A stretch of 64,000 bases of DNA from Roseimaritima sediminicola (lineage in GTDB: Bacteria; Planctomycetota; Planctomycetia; Pirellulales; Pirellulaceae): the NCBI RefSeq assembly GCF_009618275.1, contig NZ_WIAD01000003.1, forward strand, positions 62,001 through 126,000. Direction: 5' to 3'. The notes below the pieces were generated by a model. That model saw nothing but the letters and a program-made list of their open reading frames with translations, was not told where the DNA came from and did no database searches. Position numbers and translations under genes: made by a program. Shown here one piece after another: positions 44,089 to 53,348 of this stretch; position 1 is the stretch's first letter, and each line of letters begins with the position of its first letter.

Positions 44089-47000
44089 TCACGCTTTGGC
44101 GACGCTTAATTCGCCGTCCTGACCGGCGACGCTGAGCGGCTGCGGCTCCGAACCCGGAACGCGCTGTTCGAGAATCTCGTCGGCCAGCGTCTCGCGGCGG
44201 ATCATGTCCCGGTGCTCATCGACCGCTTGCTTGACGTCGTTGCTCTCGGTCAGGATGCCGACGACGATCCGATCGACGAACTCACAGCCCATCTCCTTGC
44301 GGCGGCTCTGAATGAAACGGATCAGATCGCGGGCGATGCCTTCGCGAAACAGTTCCGGCGTGACTTCGGTGCTCAGTACGACCACGCTGTTCGGCCCCTG
44401 CGTCGCGGCCGAACCCTCGCGAGCTTGCAGACGAACCTGGATGTCCTGGTCATCCAGCCGCAGGGTTTCCTCACCGACGGTCAACTCGATGAAGCCGTCG
44501 GCCTGCAGACGAGCCATCAATTCACCGCCATCGGCTTCGGCCAACTGTTTCTTGACCGCTGGAACGTTCTTGCCGACGCGCGGTCCGAGCCGTTTGAAGT
44601 TGGGCTGGACGCTGTAGTGCACCAGGTCTTCGGCGTCGGTGACGTACTGGACGGCTTTCACGTTTAACTCACTTTGCACCAACGCATCGTGTGCCTTCAG
44701 CCACGGGACGTGCTGTTGGTCGGGCAGCACGACGGTCACGGACGCCAGGGGCTGGCGGACCTTGAGTTTGGCTTCGGCCCGCGCCGCCCGCCCCAGCGAG
44801 GCGATTTCGCGAAGCAGCTGCATGCGGGTGGACAACGTCTGGTCGATCCGGGACGCGTCGCTTTTTGGGTAGTCGCACAGATGCACGCTTTCGGCCGTTT
44901 TGCCGCTGCCGACGAAAGGACGCGTCAGTTCCTGCCACAGGCTTTCGGCCAGGAAGGGCACGAACGGAGCGATCAACTTGGTGACTTCGACCAGCGTTTC
45001 GTACAGCGTCCAGAACGCGTCCAGCTTGTCGGCCGACCGTTTGTCCTTGGCCCAGAAACGGTCGCGGCTGCGACGCACGTACCAGTTGCTCAGCCCATCG
45101 ACCAGAGCGGTAATCTGTTGGCAGGCACCGTAGTTGTCATAGGCATCCATCCGTTCGGTGACGGCGGCGATGGTGCGGTTCAGTTCCGAGAGGATCCAGC
45201 GATCGATCTCGCTGCGTTCGCTCGCCGGGCGATAACCTTCGCCGCCGGCCAGTTCCGCGGGCGACAGTTGACCGCTGGTCAGTTCAACGCCCGCGGTCGG
45301 ATCGAACTCGTCGATCTCGGCGTAGATCGTAAAGAAGCTGAACACGTTCCACAGCCGCAGCAGAAATTCCGGAATGGAATCGCGGATCGTGCGTTCGCTG
45401 TACAGGATCGACGTCCAGGGCGGTTGGTTGGCAAAGAAGTACCACCGCAGGGCGTCGGCACCATACAGGTCGAAGATCTCGTCGGGGCTGCGGTAATTGC
45501 GCAGCTGCTTCGACATCTTGCCCACTTTCTTTTCAAAGGCGCCGCCGAACTTTTCCTTGGCGTCGGCTTCGGTCAGGGCGATGTTTTTCTTGTCGCCCTT
45601 CTTGGGCTCGTACCACTCGGCCATCATCAGGCCCAGCACGATGCAGTTGCGGAACGGATGCGGCCAGGGCTGGTCCGCATCGGCCGCCACGTCGACGCTG
45701 TTTCCGGCGGTTCGCTGCGGCGGCCCGTCGCCGTCGGTTGCCGCCTGGGAATCCGGTCCGAACAACAGCGTGCTGATCGCCAATTGGCTGTAGAACCAAC
45801 CGCGAGTTTGGTCCAACGCTTCGCTGATAAAGTCGGCCGGGAACTGCTGGCGGAATTGTTCGCGGCTGCCTTCCTGGTGCGGGTAACCCAGCTGGGCGAA
45901 GGGCATCGCACCGCTGTCGTACCAGCAATCGATCACTTCTTCGACTCGCTGCATACGGGCCCCGTCGGCAAAGGGCGAATCGTAGGTGACCGCGTCGATG
46001 TAGGGTTTGTGAACGCGCAGATCGTCCGCCAGTTCGGGGTTTTCGGCCTTGGCCTTCTGCCAGACCTCGGTGCCCTGGACGCCGGGCTTGGCCAGCAGTT
46101 CTTCGTAGTTGCCGATGGCTTCCATGCGGCCGGTTTGCTGGCACACCCAGATCGGCAGCGGTGTCCCCCAGAAACGTTCACGCGATAGCGCCCAGTCGAC
46201 ATTGGAAGCCAGGAAATTGCCGAAGCGGCCGTCGCGAATGTGTTCGGGCAACCAACCGATCCGAGCGTTGTTGGCCAGCATCTGGTCTTTGAACTGGGTC
46301 GTGCGAATGAACCAGCTCTCCCGCGGATACTGGATCAACGGGTCCTGTTCGGCTCGCCAGCAGAACGGGTAATCGTGCAGGTACTGTTCCTGGAAAAACA
46401 GCAGACCGCGTTCTTTCAGGTCGCGTGTGATCGGTTTGTCGGCGTCTTTGACCCACATCCCGGCAAACGGGCCGGCCTGCTCGGTCAGTTTGCCGTCGGA
46501 AGCCACACAGTGGAACAGTTCCGGTTGCTGTCCTTCCACAAAGCGTTGCTGTTCAGTGGAGAGCACCTCGTAGTCGACTTCGCCGAAGGCCGGGGCTTGG
46601 TGGACCAGTCCGGTACCGCTGTCGGTGGTGACGAAATCGGCCGCGACCACGCGCCAGTAGTGGGCCTGACGGCCGCCGGCGACCAGGTCGCCTGCGGCGT
46701 CTGCTTTATCGGCATAGAAAAAGTCGAAGGGCGGCCGGTAGCGCAGGCCGATCAGGTCGCTGCCCCGGCAGGTTTCCAGAACCGTCAGTTCCTGCTTGGT
46801 CTTGGTGGCGATGGCTTCCACCAGGTCGGCGGCGATCCACAGTTCCTGGTCGCTGTCGGCCACGCGGACCAACGCGTACTGCAACTCCGGATTGACCGCG
46901 GCGAACATATTGCTGGGCAGGGTCCAGGGCGTGGTGGTCCAGACCAACAGGCCGCGTCGGGGCGTATCGACCAGCGGAAAGGTCACGAACACACTGGGAT

Positions 47001-47607
47001 CGGCCACTTGGCGATAGCCCTGCCCGACTTCGCCCGAGGACAGGGCCGTGCCGCCTTGGGCCCACCACCAGACGATCTTGTGTCCCTGGTACAGCAGCCC
47101 GCGGTCGAACAGGTTCTTCAGACTCCACCACACGCTCTCGATATAGCTTTGGTGGTAGGTCACGTAGGCCGATTCCAGATCGACCCAGAACCCCAGCCGC
47201 TCGGTCAGGCGTTCCCACTGCTGCATGTACCGCCAGACGCTCTGCTGGCAGCGTTGGACGAAGGGTTCGACGCCGTAGGCTTCGATCTCTTCCTTGCTGT
47301 GGATGCCCAGTTCCTTGCCGACTTCGACCTCCACCGGCAAACCGTGCGTATCCCAGCCCGCCCGGCGTTCACAGCGAAAGCCCTGCATGGTTTTGTAGCG
47401 GGGAAACACATCCTTGATGGCGCGGGTCAGGCAGTGCCCGGGGTGCGGCAAGCCGTTGGCCGTGGGCGGACCTTCGTAGAACACAAAGGACGGAGCGTCC
47501 TGGCGGCGGGCCAGCGATTTGGCATAGATGTCGCGCTGCTTCCACAGCTCCAGCACCTGCTCTTCGCGCTTGGGAAAGGATACGTCCGTCGAGACTGCTT
47601 TGAACAT
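44089..47607 (-). CDS. ileS: Isoleucyl-tRNA synthetase, type 2 (eukaryotic-like)
   Basis: Charges tRNA-Ile. The 1172-residue protein has the HIGH-type motif 'LPHPGHCL' near residue 55 and 'KMSKQLRNY' (KMSKS type) near residue 700, with a full editing domain between ('[16 protein letters not shown]') and the anticodon-binding part after ('[18 protein letters not shown]'). The length, the 'KMSKQ' form and the long C-terminal extension fit the IleS2 group, which resembles the eukaryotic enzyme; this group is typically less sensitive to mupirocin. The ATG at 47607 lies three bases after the stop of a very acidic protein, so the two share a transcript. The MITE-like element lies just beyond its stop. 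Confidence 0.95.
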   Translation of the reverse strand: MFKAVSTDVSFPKREEQVLELWKQRDIYAKSLARRQDAPSFVFYEGPPTANGLPHPGHCLTRAIKDVFPRYKTMQGFRCERRAGWDTHGLPVEVEVGKELGIHSKEEIEAYGVEPFVQRCQQSVWRYMQQWERLTERLGFWVDLESAYVTYHQSYIESVWWSLKNLFDRGLLYQGHKIVWWWAQGGTALSSGEVGQGYRQVADPSVFVTFPLVDTPRRGLLVWTTTPWTLPSNMFAAVNPELQYALVRVADSDQELWIAADLVEAIATKTKQELTVLETCRGSDLIGLRYRPPFDFFYADKADAAGDLVAGGRQAHYWRVVAADFVTTDSGTGLVHQAPAFGEVDYEVLSTEQQRFVEGQQPELFHCVASDGKLTEQAGPFAGMWVKDADKPITRDLKERGLLFFQEQYLHDYPFCWRAEQDPLIQYPRESWFIRTTQFKDQMLANNARIGWLPEHIRDGRFGNFLASNVDWALSRERFWGTPLPIWVCQQTGRMEAIGNYEELLAKPGVQGTEVWQKAKAENPELADDLRVHKPYIDAVTYDSPFADGARMQRVEEVIDCWYDSGAMPFAQLGYPHQEGSREQFRQQFPADFISEALDQTRGWFYSQLAISTLLFGPDSQAATDGDGPPQRTAGNSVDVAADADQPWPHPFRNCIVLGLMMAEWYEPKKGDKKNIALTEADAKEKFGGAFEKKVGKMSKQLRNYRSPDEIFDLYGADALRWYFFANQPPWTSILYSERTIRDSIPEFLLRLWNVFSFFTIYAEIDEFDPTAGVELTSGQLSPAELAGGEGYRPASERSEIDRWILSELNRTIAAVTERMDAYDNYGACQQITALVDGLSNWYVRRSRDRFWAKDKRSADKLDAFWTLYETLVEVTKLIAPFVPFLAESLWQELTRPFVGSGKTAESVHLCDYPKSDASRIDQTLSTRMQLLREIASLGRAARAEAKLKVRQPLASVTVVLPDQQHVPWLKAHDALVQSELNVKAVQYVTDAEDLVHYSVQPNFKRLGPRVGKNVPAVKKQLAEADGGELMARLQADGFIELTVGEETLRLDDQDIQVRLQAREGSAATQGPNSVVVLSTEVTPELFREGIARDLIRFIQSRRKEMGCEFVDRIVVGILTESNDVKQAVDEHRDMIRRETLADEILEQRVPGSEPQPLSVAGQDGELSVAKA

Positions 47608-47610
47608 TCG

Positions 47611-48021
47611 TTATTCGTCCAGGTCGTCTAAATCGTCATCCAGGTCATCGACGTCATCATTCAGGTCGTCGTCGAAACCGGCGCCGCCGAATTCAGTGGG
47701 AATGTCGTCGTCCAGGTCCAGTTCGTAGTCCTCTTCCATCTCTTCTTCGAAATCGTCGTCGAAGTCGTCGTCGAAATCCTCGTCGTCGATATCGTCGAAG
47801 GTGTCCAGGTCGGCCTCGTCGTCGTCCCCCTTGGCCGGCGTGTCCAGATCGTCCTCGTCCTCGTCGTCATCGTCGAGATTATCGTCGTCCTCTTCGTCCA
47901 GGTCGTCATCTTCCTCGAACCCGGACAACTCGACCCGGACGGCCGGCGGCCACTCGGGGCGGGGCAGCGGAGTCCGAACGGGGGCGGAGGCGGTCAACAC
48001 GGGGGACAGAACAATGCTCAT
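47611..48021 (-). CDS. Asp/Glu-rich low-complexity protein upstream of ileS
   Basis: A 136-residue protein whose last 100 residues are almost all Asp, Glu and Leu, with a few Phe (patterns such as 'DDDFDDDFEEEMEEDYELDL' and 'DDLDDDLDDLDE'). The first 35 residues are more ordinary and Pro-rich. Codon choice alternates GAC and GAT, which argues for selection on the protein rather than simple repeat DNA. It is probably disordered, and may bind cations or basic proteins. The 3-base spacing to ileS indicates one transcript. No family assigned. Confidence 0.68.
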   Translation of the reverse strand: MSIVLSPVLTASAPVRTPLPRPEWPPAVRVELSGFEEDDDLDEEDDDNLDDDDEDEDDLDTPAKGDDDEADLDTFDDIDDEDFDDDFDDDFEEEMEEDYELDLDDDIPTEFGGAGFDDDLNDDVDDLDDDLDDLDE

Positions 48022-48289
48022 AGAAGTGCTATCAAAGCGAGGGCGGCAGTCTGGAGGATGGGTGGCAAACGGCGGAAAAAGCTAAAAGTTTCGCGACCTA
48101 ATCAGGTTTGTCAACGCAGTACCGGCTCGCAGGCCGATCTTTGCCACAGAACGAGAGCTGCAGGACGCGTTCTCGCCTTGGCAAGCCATAGGCGTTTTTC
48201 GTAACAGGGTTTACACGATGAACTCGGCCGGCTGCAGCCCGCTAGTGAACATAATTCCGCCCTGCCTCCGGATAAAGGGAACAGCAACG

Positions 48290-48994
48290 ATGCGACGACG
48301 GGAATTCCTTCGATGGCCCGCAGCGATGGCCGCCACAGCGGGGTTTGCCGCCGCCGGGTGCAGCAGCAACCGCTACGCTCACATCCTCCAGCCCGGTGAT
48401 ACCGACCTGGTGGGCAGCCACCAAGCCGGGGCCGCCGTCTGGAACCCCCTGGTCGATGAATCGGTCGCCAAACTGCTGTCCCGCTGCCCGACGGTCCAGC
48501 CCGCGGCCTTTCAAGCGGCCGATGGACAACCGATCAGTCCCGCCGCCGGCCCGGCCACGGTTTGCTTTATCGGCATCGAAAACAAAAGCGCCGAAGAAAT
48601 GGTCGATTTTAAGGACCAGTTGTACGAGCGAATCGACTCGCAAATCAACGGACACGCGAATTTCCGCAGCGTCAGCCGGCGGATGGTCGAAGCGGCCCTG
48701 ATCGAGACGCGGCTGCGGCCCGACGCCCTGTTCGTGCCTCAAAACCGCGACCTGTTCGCCGCCGCCCTGGGCCGTCAGGGCAGCCCCATCGATCACCTGC
48801 TGTACGCTCGGATCACCTCCGGCACCACCGAACGCAACAAATCGACCCAGCGTGATTACCTGCTGACCCTGGAGATGGTCGACCTGCACAGCGGCCAGTA
48901 CATCAAGGAGTCGGCCAAGATCAGCAAGGGCTATCACAAATCGCGGGTCGGCAAGATCTGGAACTACGGACCCTTCCAACAAGCCGATGGTTGA
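48290..48994 (+). CDS. LpoB-like lipoprotein with Tat-type signal
   Basis: A 234-residue protein. The ATG at 48290 has AAAGGGA about 9 bases upstream. The N-terminus 'MRRREFLRWPAAMAATAGFAAAGC' (described in pieces: RRREF twin-arginine motif, lipobox AAGC at C24) indicates export by Tat and lipidation. The mature domain ('TVCFIGIENKSAEEMVDFKDQLYERID', 'FRSVSRRMVEAALIE', 'DHLLYARITSG') matches the CsgG-like fold of LpoB, the activator of class A penicillin-binding protein PBP1b. A COG3014-type lipoprotein gene overlaps its stop (TGATG); that pair also occurs in proteobacteria. A role in peptidoglycan synthesis is a reasonable inference. Confidence 0.8.
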   Translation: MRRREFLRWPAAMAATAGFAAAGCSSNRYAHILQPGDTDLVGSHQAGAAVWNPLVDESVAKLLSRCPTVQPAAFQAADGQPISPAAGPATVCFIGIENKSAEEMVDFKDQLYERIDSQINGHANFRSVSRRMVEAALIETRLRPDALFVPQNRDLFAAALGRQGSPIDHLLYARITSGTTERNKSTQRDYLLTLEMVDLHSGQYIKESAKISKGYHKSRVGKIWNYGPFQQADG

Positions 48995-50412
48995 TGCCCG
49001 TCCAGGAAAGGCAATTTCAGGATAGGTCTTCAGCGTGGGGACTGGATCACCGCCGCGTGGCAGCAACGCTGCGGTGCACGGTCCTGTTTTGCGCCCTGCT
49101 GGTTGCGGCCGGCGGATGCTCGATCACCCGCGACTCTTTGGCCGACGGCCGGGTGGCGTTCCTGCAGGGCGATCTGCAGGCCTCCCGCGAATTGCTCCAG
49201 GCCGCCGCGGAAAAGGATCGTCGCTGGGGACCGCCCGCGCGGCTGGACCTGGCGATCGCCCATCTGGCGGCCGGAGACAACGCGGCGGCCGAGCGGCTGC
49301 TGCGGGAATCCCGCGACCACTTCGATCGCCTGCCGGGACTGGACCCATTGGATGAAGCCGGGTCGATGCTGACCGACGACACCAAGCGGACGTATCGCGC
49401 GGCCGATTACGAACAGGTCATGATGCGAGCGATGCTGGCCCTGTGCAGTCTGGCTTCCGACGGAACCGACGCGGAAGCCTACGCGATGCAGGCCCAGCTG
49501 CGTCAGGCGGAGCTGGCCCAGGCGGCGACCGAGCGGGCCGCCAAGCGGGACATGGAGGTGGGCCAAGCGTACCAGCCGATCGCACTTGCGCCGTACCTTC
49601 GCGGCGTGCTCCGCGAATCGACGCATCAAGACTACGACGACGCGGCGCGGGCCTATCAACTGGTTGCCCAGTGGCAGCCCACCTTCGCACCGGCCGGCAG
49701 CGATATCCAGCGAGCGTCGGGCGGTGTGCACAGCCCGCCCGGTCACGGCGTCCTGTACGTGTTTGCCTGCGTCGGCCGCGGGCCGGTACGCGTCGAGAAG
49801 ATCGCCGAAACGACCAGCGATGCCCTGCGGATCGCCGCGTTGGCGGTCGACCACGCCAGCGGCCAGGCGGCCATCCCGCGGGTATCGAACGTGCCGATCG
49901 CCGAAGTGTTCATTCCGCCATCGCCGGCTTTCGGCCTCGGCGTCCGCGTCGACCAACACGCACTCGCAGCCACGACGACCCTGACCGATGTGGGTTTGTT
50001 GGCCCAGCGGCAAGCCGACGCGGAACGCCCCTGGACGATCGCTCGTGCCGTGCTGCGGCGCGTGGCCAAGGAAGCAGCCGTCAAGGCCGCCGGCAACGCG
50101 CTGGGGATGGATGGCCAAATGGCGGGAATCTTTTCCTTCGCTGCCGGCTCGTTCTGGCAGGCCAGCGAAAAAGCCGACCTCCGCTGCTGGGGACTGCTGC
50201 CCCGGGAGATTCAGGTCGTGCGAATCGAATTGCCCGCCGGACGACACCGCGTCGGTTTAGAAGTCCTGGGCAGCCGGGCCGATCCGATCGGCCCGGTTCG
50301 CCACTGCGAAGTCGACATCCTCGATGGCGAGAACTCGTACCTGTTGGCCTTCGCACCTGCGGAACGGGTTGTTGCGATCCAGGGCAATCGCACCCACAAT
50401 GTGCCACACTAG
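48994..50412 (+). CDS. COG3014-like lipoprotein, partner of LpoB
   Basis: A 472-residue lipoprotein with a longer N-region (residues 1-27) and a lipobox ending 'VAAGGC' (C42). The body has TPR-like helices (residues about 48-235, 'LADGRVAFLQGDLQASRELLQAAAEK', 'NAAAERLLRESRDHFDRL'), then 'GVLYVFACVGRGPVRVEKI' and 'PRVSNVPIAEV', which resemble the COG3014 proteins found next to LpoB/YcfL in gamma-proteobacteria. The ATG at 48994 shares a base with the LpoB-like stop; a TTG one codon earlier (48991) is also possible. Envelope location is clear; the biochemical role is unknown. Confidence 0.75.
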   Translation: MPVQERQFQDRSSAWGLDHRRVAATLRCTVLFCALLVAAGGCSITRDSLADGRVAFLQGDLQASRELLQAAAEKDRRWGPPARLDLAIAHLAAGDNAAAERLLRESRDHFDRLPGLDPLDEAGSMLTDDTKRTYRAADYEQVMMRAMLALCSLASDGTDAEAYAMQAQLRQAELAQAATERAAKRDMEVGQAYQPIALAPYLRGVLRESTHQDYDDAARAYQLVAQWQPTFAPAGSDIQRASGGVHSPPGHGVLYVFACVGRGPVRVEKIAETTSDALRIAALAVDHASGQAAIPRVSNVPIAEVFIPPSPAFGLGVRVDQHALAATTTLTDVGLLAQRQADAERPWTIARAVLRRVAKEAAVKAAGNALGMDGQMAGIFSFAAGSFWQASEKADLRCWGLLPREIQVVRIELPAGRHRVGLEVLGSRADPIGPVRHCEVDILDGENSYLLAFAPAERVVAIQGNRTHNVPH

Positions 50413-50493
50413 CTTCGTCCCCCGCGCGGCCCCGCCCGCCGCTGGTCTCGCCACTCTCGCCGCTCTCGCCCGTTTGGAAAGGATTGCACCGTC

Positions 50494-51993
50494 GTGCCTG
50501 ACTCCGATTCCTACCTCGCCGTCGACCTCGGTGCGTCCAGCGGTCGTGTGATTGCCGGATCCCTGGACGGTGGACGCCTGCAACTGGAAACGGTGCACCG
50601 TTTCGCCAACGCCCCGGTGTTCGTCCAGGACAGCATGCAGTGGGATACGCTGGGGCTGTGGCGCGAGATCCAAACCGGTTTAAAACAAGCCAATGACCGG
50701 GCCGCCGCGTCGGGCGCAAGGATCCGTTCGGTCGGTGTCGATACCTGGGGCGTGGATTACGTACTGCTCGGTGCCGACGATCAACCGGTCGCTCCGATCT
50801 ACCACTACCGTGATCAACGCAACGACGGCATGCTGGAGAAAGCCTTCGAGATCCTGCCGCGCGAACAGATCTTCCAGCGCACCGGTTTGCAGTTCATGCA
50901 AATTAATTCGCTGTATCAATTGTTGGCCACGAAACAGAACTCGCCCCAGCGCTTGGAGGCGGCCGAAAGTTTCGTGATGATGGCCGATTACTTTCACTGG
51001 TTGCTGACCGGCGAGCGGTCGGTCGAAGCGACCAATGCGTCGACGACGCAATTGCTGGATCCCCGCAGCGGCGATTGGTCGGAATCCCTGATCGAATCCA
51101 TGGGCCTGCCGCGCCGGATCTTCGGCCCCCTGTCCCAGCCCGGCACCACGCTGGCACCGCTGCAGTCCTCGGTCGGTGACCGCACCGGCCTGGGCAACAT
51201 CCCCGTGATCCTGCCGGCCACCCACGATACGGCTTCGGCCGTGCTGGCCGTTCCCTCACAAGGATTTGCACCGGAGAAACCCGACTGGTGCTATATCAGC
51301 AGTGGCACCTGGTCGCTGATGGGTTGTGAACTGCCGGGGCCGCTCGTCAACGAGCGCTGCGCGGAGCTGAACTTCACCAACGAAGGCGGCGTCCGCGGCA
51401 GCACGCGACTGCTGAAGAACATCGGCGGCTTGTGGGTTTTCCAGCAGATTCGGGCGGCTCTGGAGCGGCGTGGGCAGGCCGTGTCGTGGGAGGACATGGT
51501 TTCGCAGGCCCAGGCGGCACCCGCATTCGAGTTGCTGGTCGATCCGGATCACCCCGAGTTTTTAGCTCCGGCCGACATGGTCGACGCGATCTGCGGCTAC
51601 GCCGGACGCAGCGGCCAGCGGGTGCCGGCCGACAACGGCGTGCTGTACCGCGCGGCGCTCGAAGGGCTGGCCCTGCGTTACCGAATTTGCCTGGAGATGC
51701 TCGAGTCGTTGGTCGACAGCAGGATTCGAACCATTCACGTGGTCGGCGGCGGAGCGATGAATCGGTTGCTGTGCCAGATGACGGCCGACGCGTGTCGCCG
51801 CACGGTCGTGGCCGGACCGGTCGAAGCCACCGCAACCGGAAATATTTTGATGCAGATGATCGGCAGCGGCGAATTGCATTCGGTCGACGAAGCGCGAGCG
51901 TTGGTCCGCCGCAGCAGCCAACCGGTCACCTACGAACCCCAGGATCCGGATCCCTGGGACGCGGCCGCCGAGCGCTTCGTGGCCCTGCCATAA
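50494..51993 (+). CDS. rhaB: Rhamnulokinase
   Basis: Phosphorylates L-rhamnulose at C1 in rhamnose breakdown. The 499-residue FGGY-family kinase has 'YLAVDLGASSGRVIAG' (phosphate loop 1), 'GVDTWGVDYVLL', 'YHYRDQRND', 'PATHDTASAVLAVP' and 'WCYISSGTWSLMGCE'. Together these fit RhaB better than xylulokinase or glycerol kinase. The GTG at 50494 has GGAAAGGA about 10 bases upstream. The other rhamnose genes (isomerase, aldolase) are absent from the window; a Gfo/Idh oxidoreductase follows after an array of hairpin repeats. Fuculokinase-like specificity cannot be fully ruled out. Confidence 0.9.
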   Translation: MPDSDSYLAVDLGASSGRVIAGSLDGGRLQLETVHRFANAPVFVQDSMQWDTLGLWREIQTGLKQANDRAAASGARIRSVGVDTWGVDYVLLGADDQPVAPIYHYRDQRNDGMLEKAFEILPREQIFQRTGLQFMQINSLYQLLATKQNSPQRLEAAESFVMMADYFHWLLTGERSVEATNASTTQLLDPRSGDWSESLIESMGLPRRIFGPLSQPGTTLAPLQSSVGDRTGLGNIPVILPATHDTASAVLAVPSQGFAPEKPDWCYISSGTWSLMGCELPGPLVNERCAELNFTNEGGVRGSTRLLKNIGGLWVFQQIRAALERRGQAVSWEDMVSQAQAAPAFELLVDPDHPEFLAPADMVDAICGYAGRSGQRVPADNGVLYRAALEGLALRYRICLEMLESLVDSRIRTIHVVGGGAMNRLLCQMTADACRRTVVAGPVEATATGNILMQMIGSGELHSVDEARALVRRSSQPVTYEPQDPDPWDAAAERFVALP

Positions 51994-51995
51994 AG

Positions 51996-52100
51996 CAGAG
52001 TCGCCTTTCGCAGAGTCGCCTTTCGCTCCGCGAAAGTAAATCAGAGTCGCCTTTCGCTCCGCGAAAGTAGTGCAGAGTCGCCTTTCGCTCCGCGAAAGTA
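51996..52100. repeat. 31-bp tandem repeat with hairpin core
   Basis: Three full copies (52011-52038, 52042-52069, 52073-52100) and one truncated copy (51996-52010) of a unit beginning CAGAGTCGCC. Each contains CTTTCGCTCCGCGAAAG, a 7-bp stem (CTTTCGC/GCGAAAG) with a short loop. They start two bases after the rhamnulokinase stop. The units abut with 3-base joins, so this is not a spacer-bearing array. Confidence 0.92.
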
Positions 52101-52118
52101 GTGCACAGCTACCACTTC

Positions 52119-52165
52119 ACAGGCTGGAAGCCTATGCCACTAAGCAGGCTGGAAGCCTTTGCCAC
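52119..52165. repeat. Dispersed palindromic repeat, two copies
   Basis: ACAGGCTGGAAGCCTATGCC at 52119-52138 (plus AC) and CAGGCTGGAAGCCTTTGCC at 52145-52163 (plus AC) match the elements at 29221 and, in reverse, 42157-42207. They lie between the 31-bp repeat array and the ribosome site of the oxidoreductase gene. Confidence 0.88.
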
Positions 52166-52196
52166 AGAGTACTATCAACACGAGGAATCAACGGAC

Positions 52197-53240
52197 ATGC
52201 GAGCAGGAATTTTGGGCGTCGGATTTATGGGCTGGATTCACTACCTGGCCTATCAAGCTTCGGAGAAAGCCGAGTTGGTGGCCTTCTGCAGTCGCGACGC
52301 TGCCAAGCGAGCGGGCGACTGGCGCGGCATTCAGGGCAACTTCGGACCGCCGGCCGGACAGATCGACGTCTCGGGCTTGGCAACCTACGAAACACTGGAC
52401 CAGATGCTGGCCGACGACTCGATCGATCTGATCGACATCTGCCTGCCTCCGCATCTGCACGTTGACGCGGTCGAGAAGTGCTTGGCCGCTGGCAAGCGGG
52501 TGCTGTGCGAGAAACCGCTGGCGCTGACCGCCGAGGAAGCGACCGGGCTGATCGCCAAAGCGGAGCCAGGACAATTGCTGGTCGCCCACATCCTGCCCTT
52601 CATGCCCGAGTTTCGGTACGTCGCCGACGCCGCCCGCGACAACCGGTTCGGCAAACTGCTGGGCGGACAATTCAAACGCGTCATCGGCCCGCCCGACTGG
52701 ATCCCTGACTTCTACGATCCGGCACGTGTCGGCGGTCCGCTGCTGGACCTGCACGTCCACGACGCCCATTTCATACGGATGCTGTTCGGCATGCCCACCG
52801 AAGTGCTGACCCGCGGGCGGATGCGGGGTGAAACGCCGCAGTACTTTGAATCGACCTTCGCCACGGCTGATCCCCAAGTGGTCCTCTCGGCCTGTTGCGG
52901 CGTGATCGATCAACCGGCGCGACCCTTCACGCACGGCTATGAAGTGCATTTCGAAAAAGCGACGCTGCGTTTCGAATTTGCCGCGCACAGCGATGGCGAA
53001 TCGTCCATGATGCCGCTGAGCGTGTTTCAGGCCGATGGATCGATCGAGCAACCGGATCTGGGCGATGGCGACCCGGTGAAATCTTTCCATCTGGAGATCG
53101 ACGCCGCGGCCGATTCGCTCAGCAGTGGCCAGGCGCACCCCGCTTTGGATGGACAGGTCGCCGCCGATGCCATTCGGCTGTGCGACGCCCAGCTCCGCAG
53201 TGTGCGGACCGGCAAACCGGTTACAATAGAAGCGGTTTGA
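52197..53240 (+). CDS. Gfo/Idh/MocA-family oxidoreductase
   Basis: A 347-residue NAD(P)-dependent sugar oxidoreductase. The Rossmann start 'AGILGVGFMGWIHYLAYQ' is followed by 'DSIDLIDICLPPHLHVDAV' and 'RVLCEKPLALTAEEA' with the family Lys, then the C-terminal domain with 'GGPLLDLHVHDAHFIRML' (catalytic-type His/Asp region). The ATG at 52197 has GAGGA about 10 bases upstream; the frame continues back through repeat DNA and those residues are not real. Its position after rhamnulokinase suggests sugar metabolism, but the repeats between them weaken an operon argument. Substrate unknown. Confidence 0.88.
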   Translation: MRAGILGVGFMGWIHYLAYQASEKAELVAFCSRDAAKRAGDWRGIQGNFGPPAGQIDVSGLATYETLDQMLADDSIDLIDICLPPHLHVDAVEKCLAAGKRVLCEKPLALTAEEATGLIAKAEPGQLLVAHILPFMPEFRYVADAARDNRFGKLLGGQFKRVIGPPDWIPDFYDPARVGGPLLDLHVHDAHFIRMLFGMPTEVLTRGRMRGETPQYFESTFATADPQVVLSACCGVIDQPARPFTHGYEVHFEKATLRFEFAAHSDGESSMMPLSVFQADGSIEQPDLGDGDPVKSFHLEIDAAADSLSSGQAHPALDGQVAADAIRLCDAQLRSVRTGKPVTIEAV

Positions 53241-53348
53241 ATCCCGCCGCCGACGACGGTCCGCCCAGGCTGCGGACGGACTGTCCCCGGCTTTGATGCC
53301 CGTCTCCGGCTTTGATGCCCCCGCCTCTGATCACTCGAGAAAGCCTAC

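Noticed and set aside
46240-47631. Long plus-strand frames (463 and, at 44674, 504 codons) opposite ileS
   Set aside because: Antisense shadows of a certain synthetase gene; composition is unlike protein.
48178-48206. TTGGCA-17-GTAACA as a promoter for the LpoB-like gene
   Set aside because: The -10 box is too poor to support a call.
51996-52100. Regular repeats resembling a CRISPR array
   Set aside because: Units are joined by three bases, with no unique spacers, and no cas gene is present.
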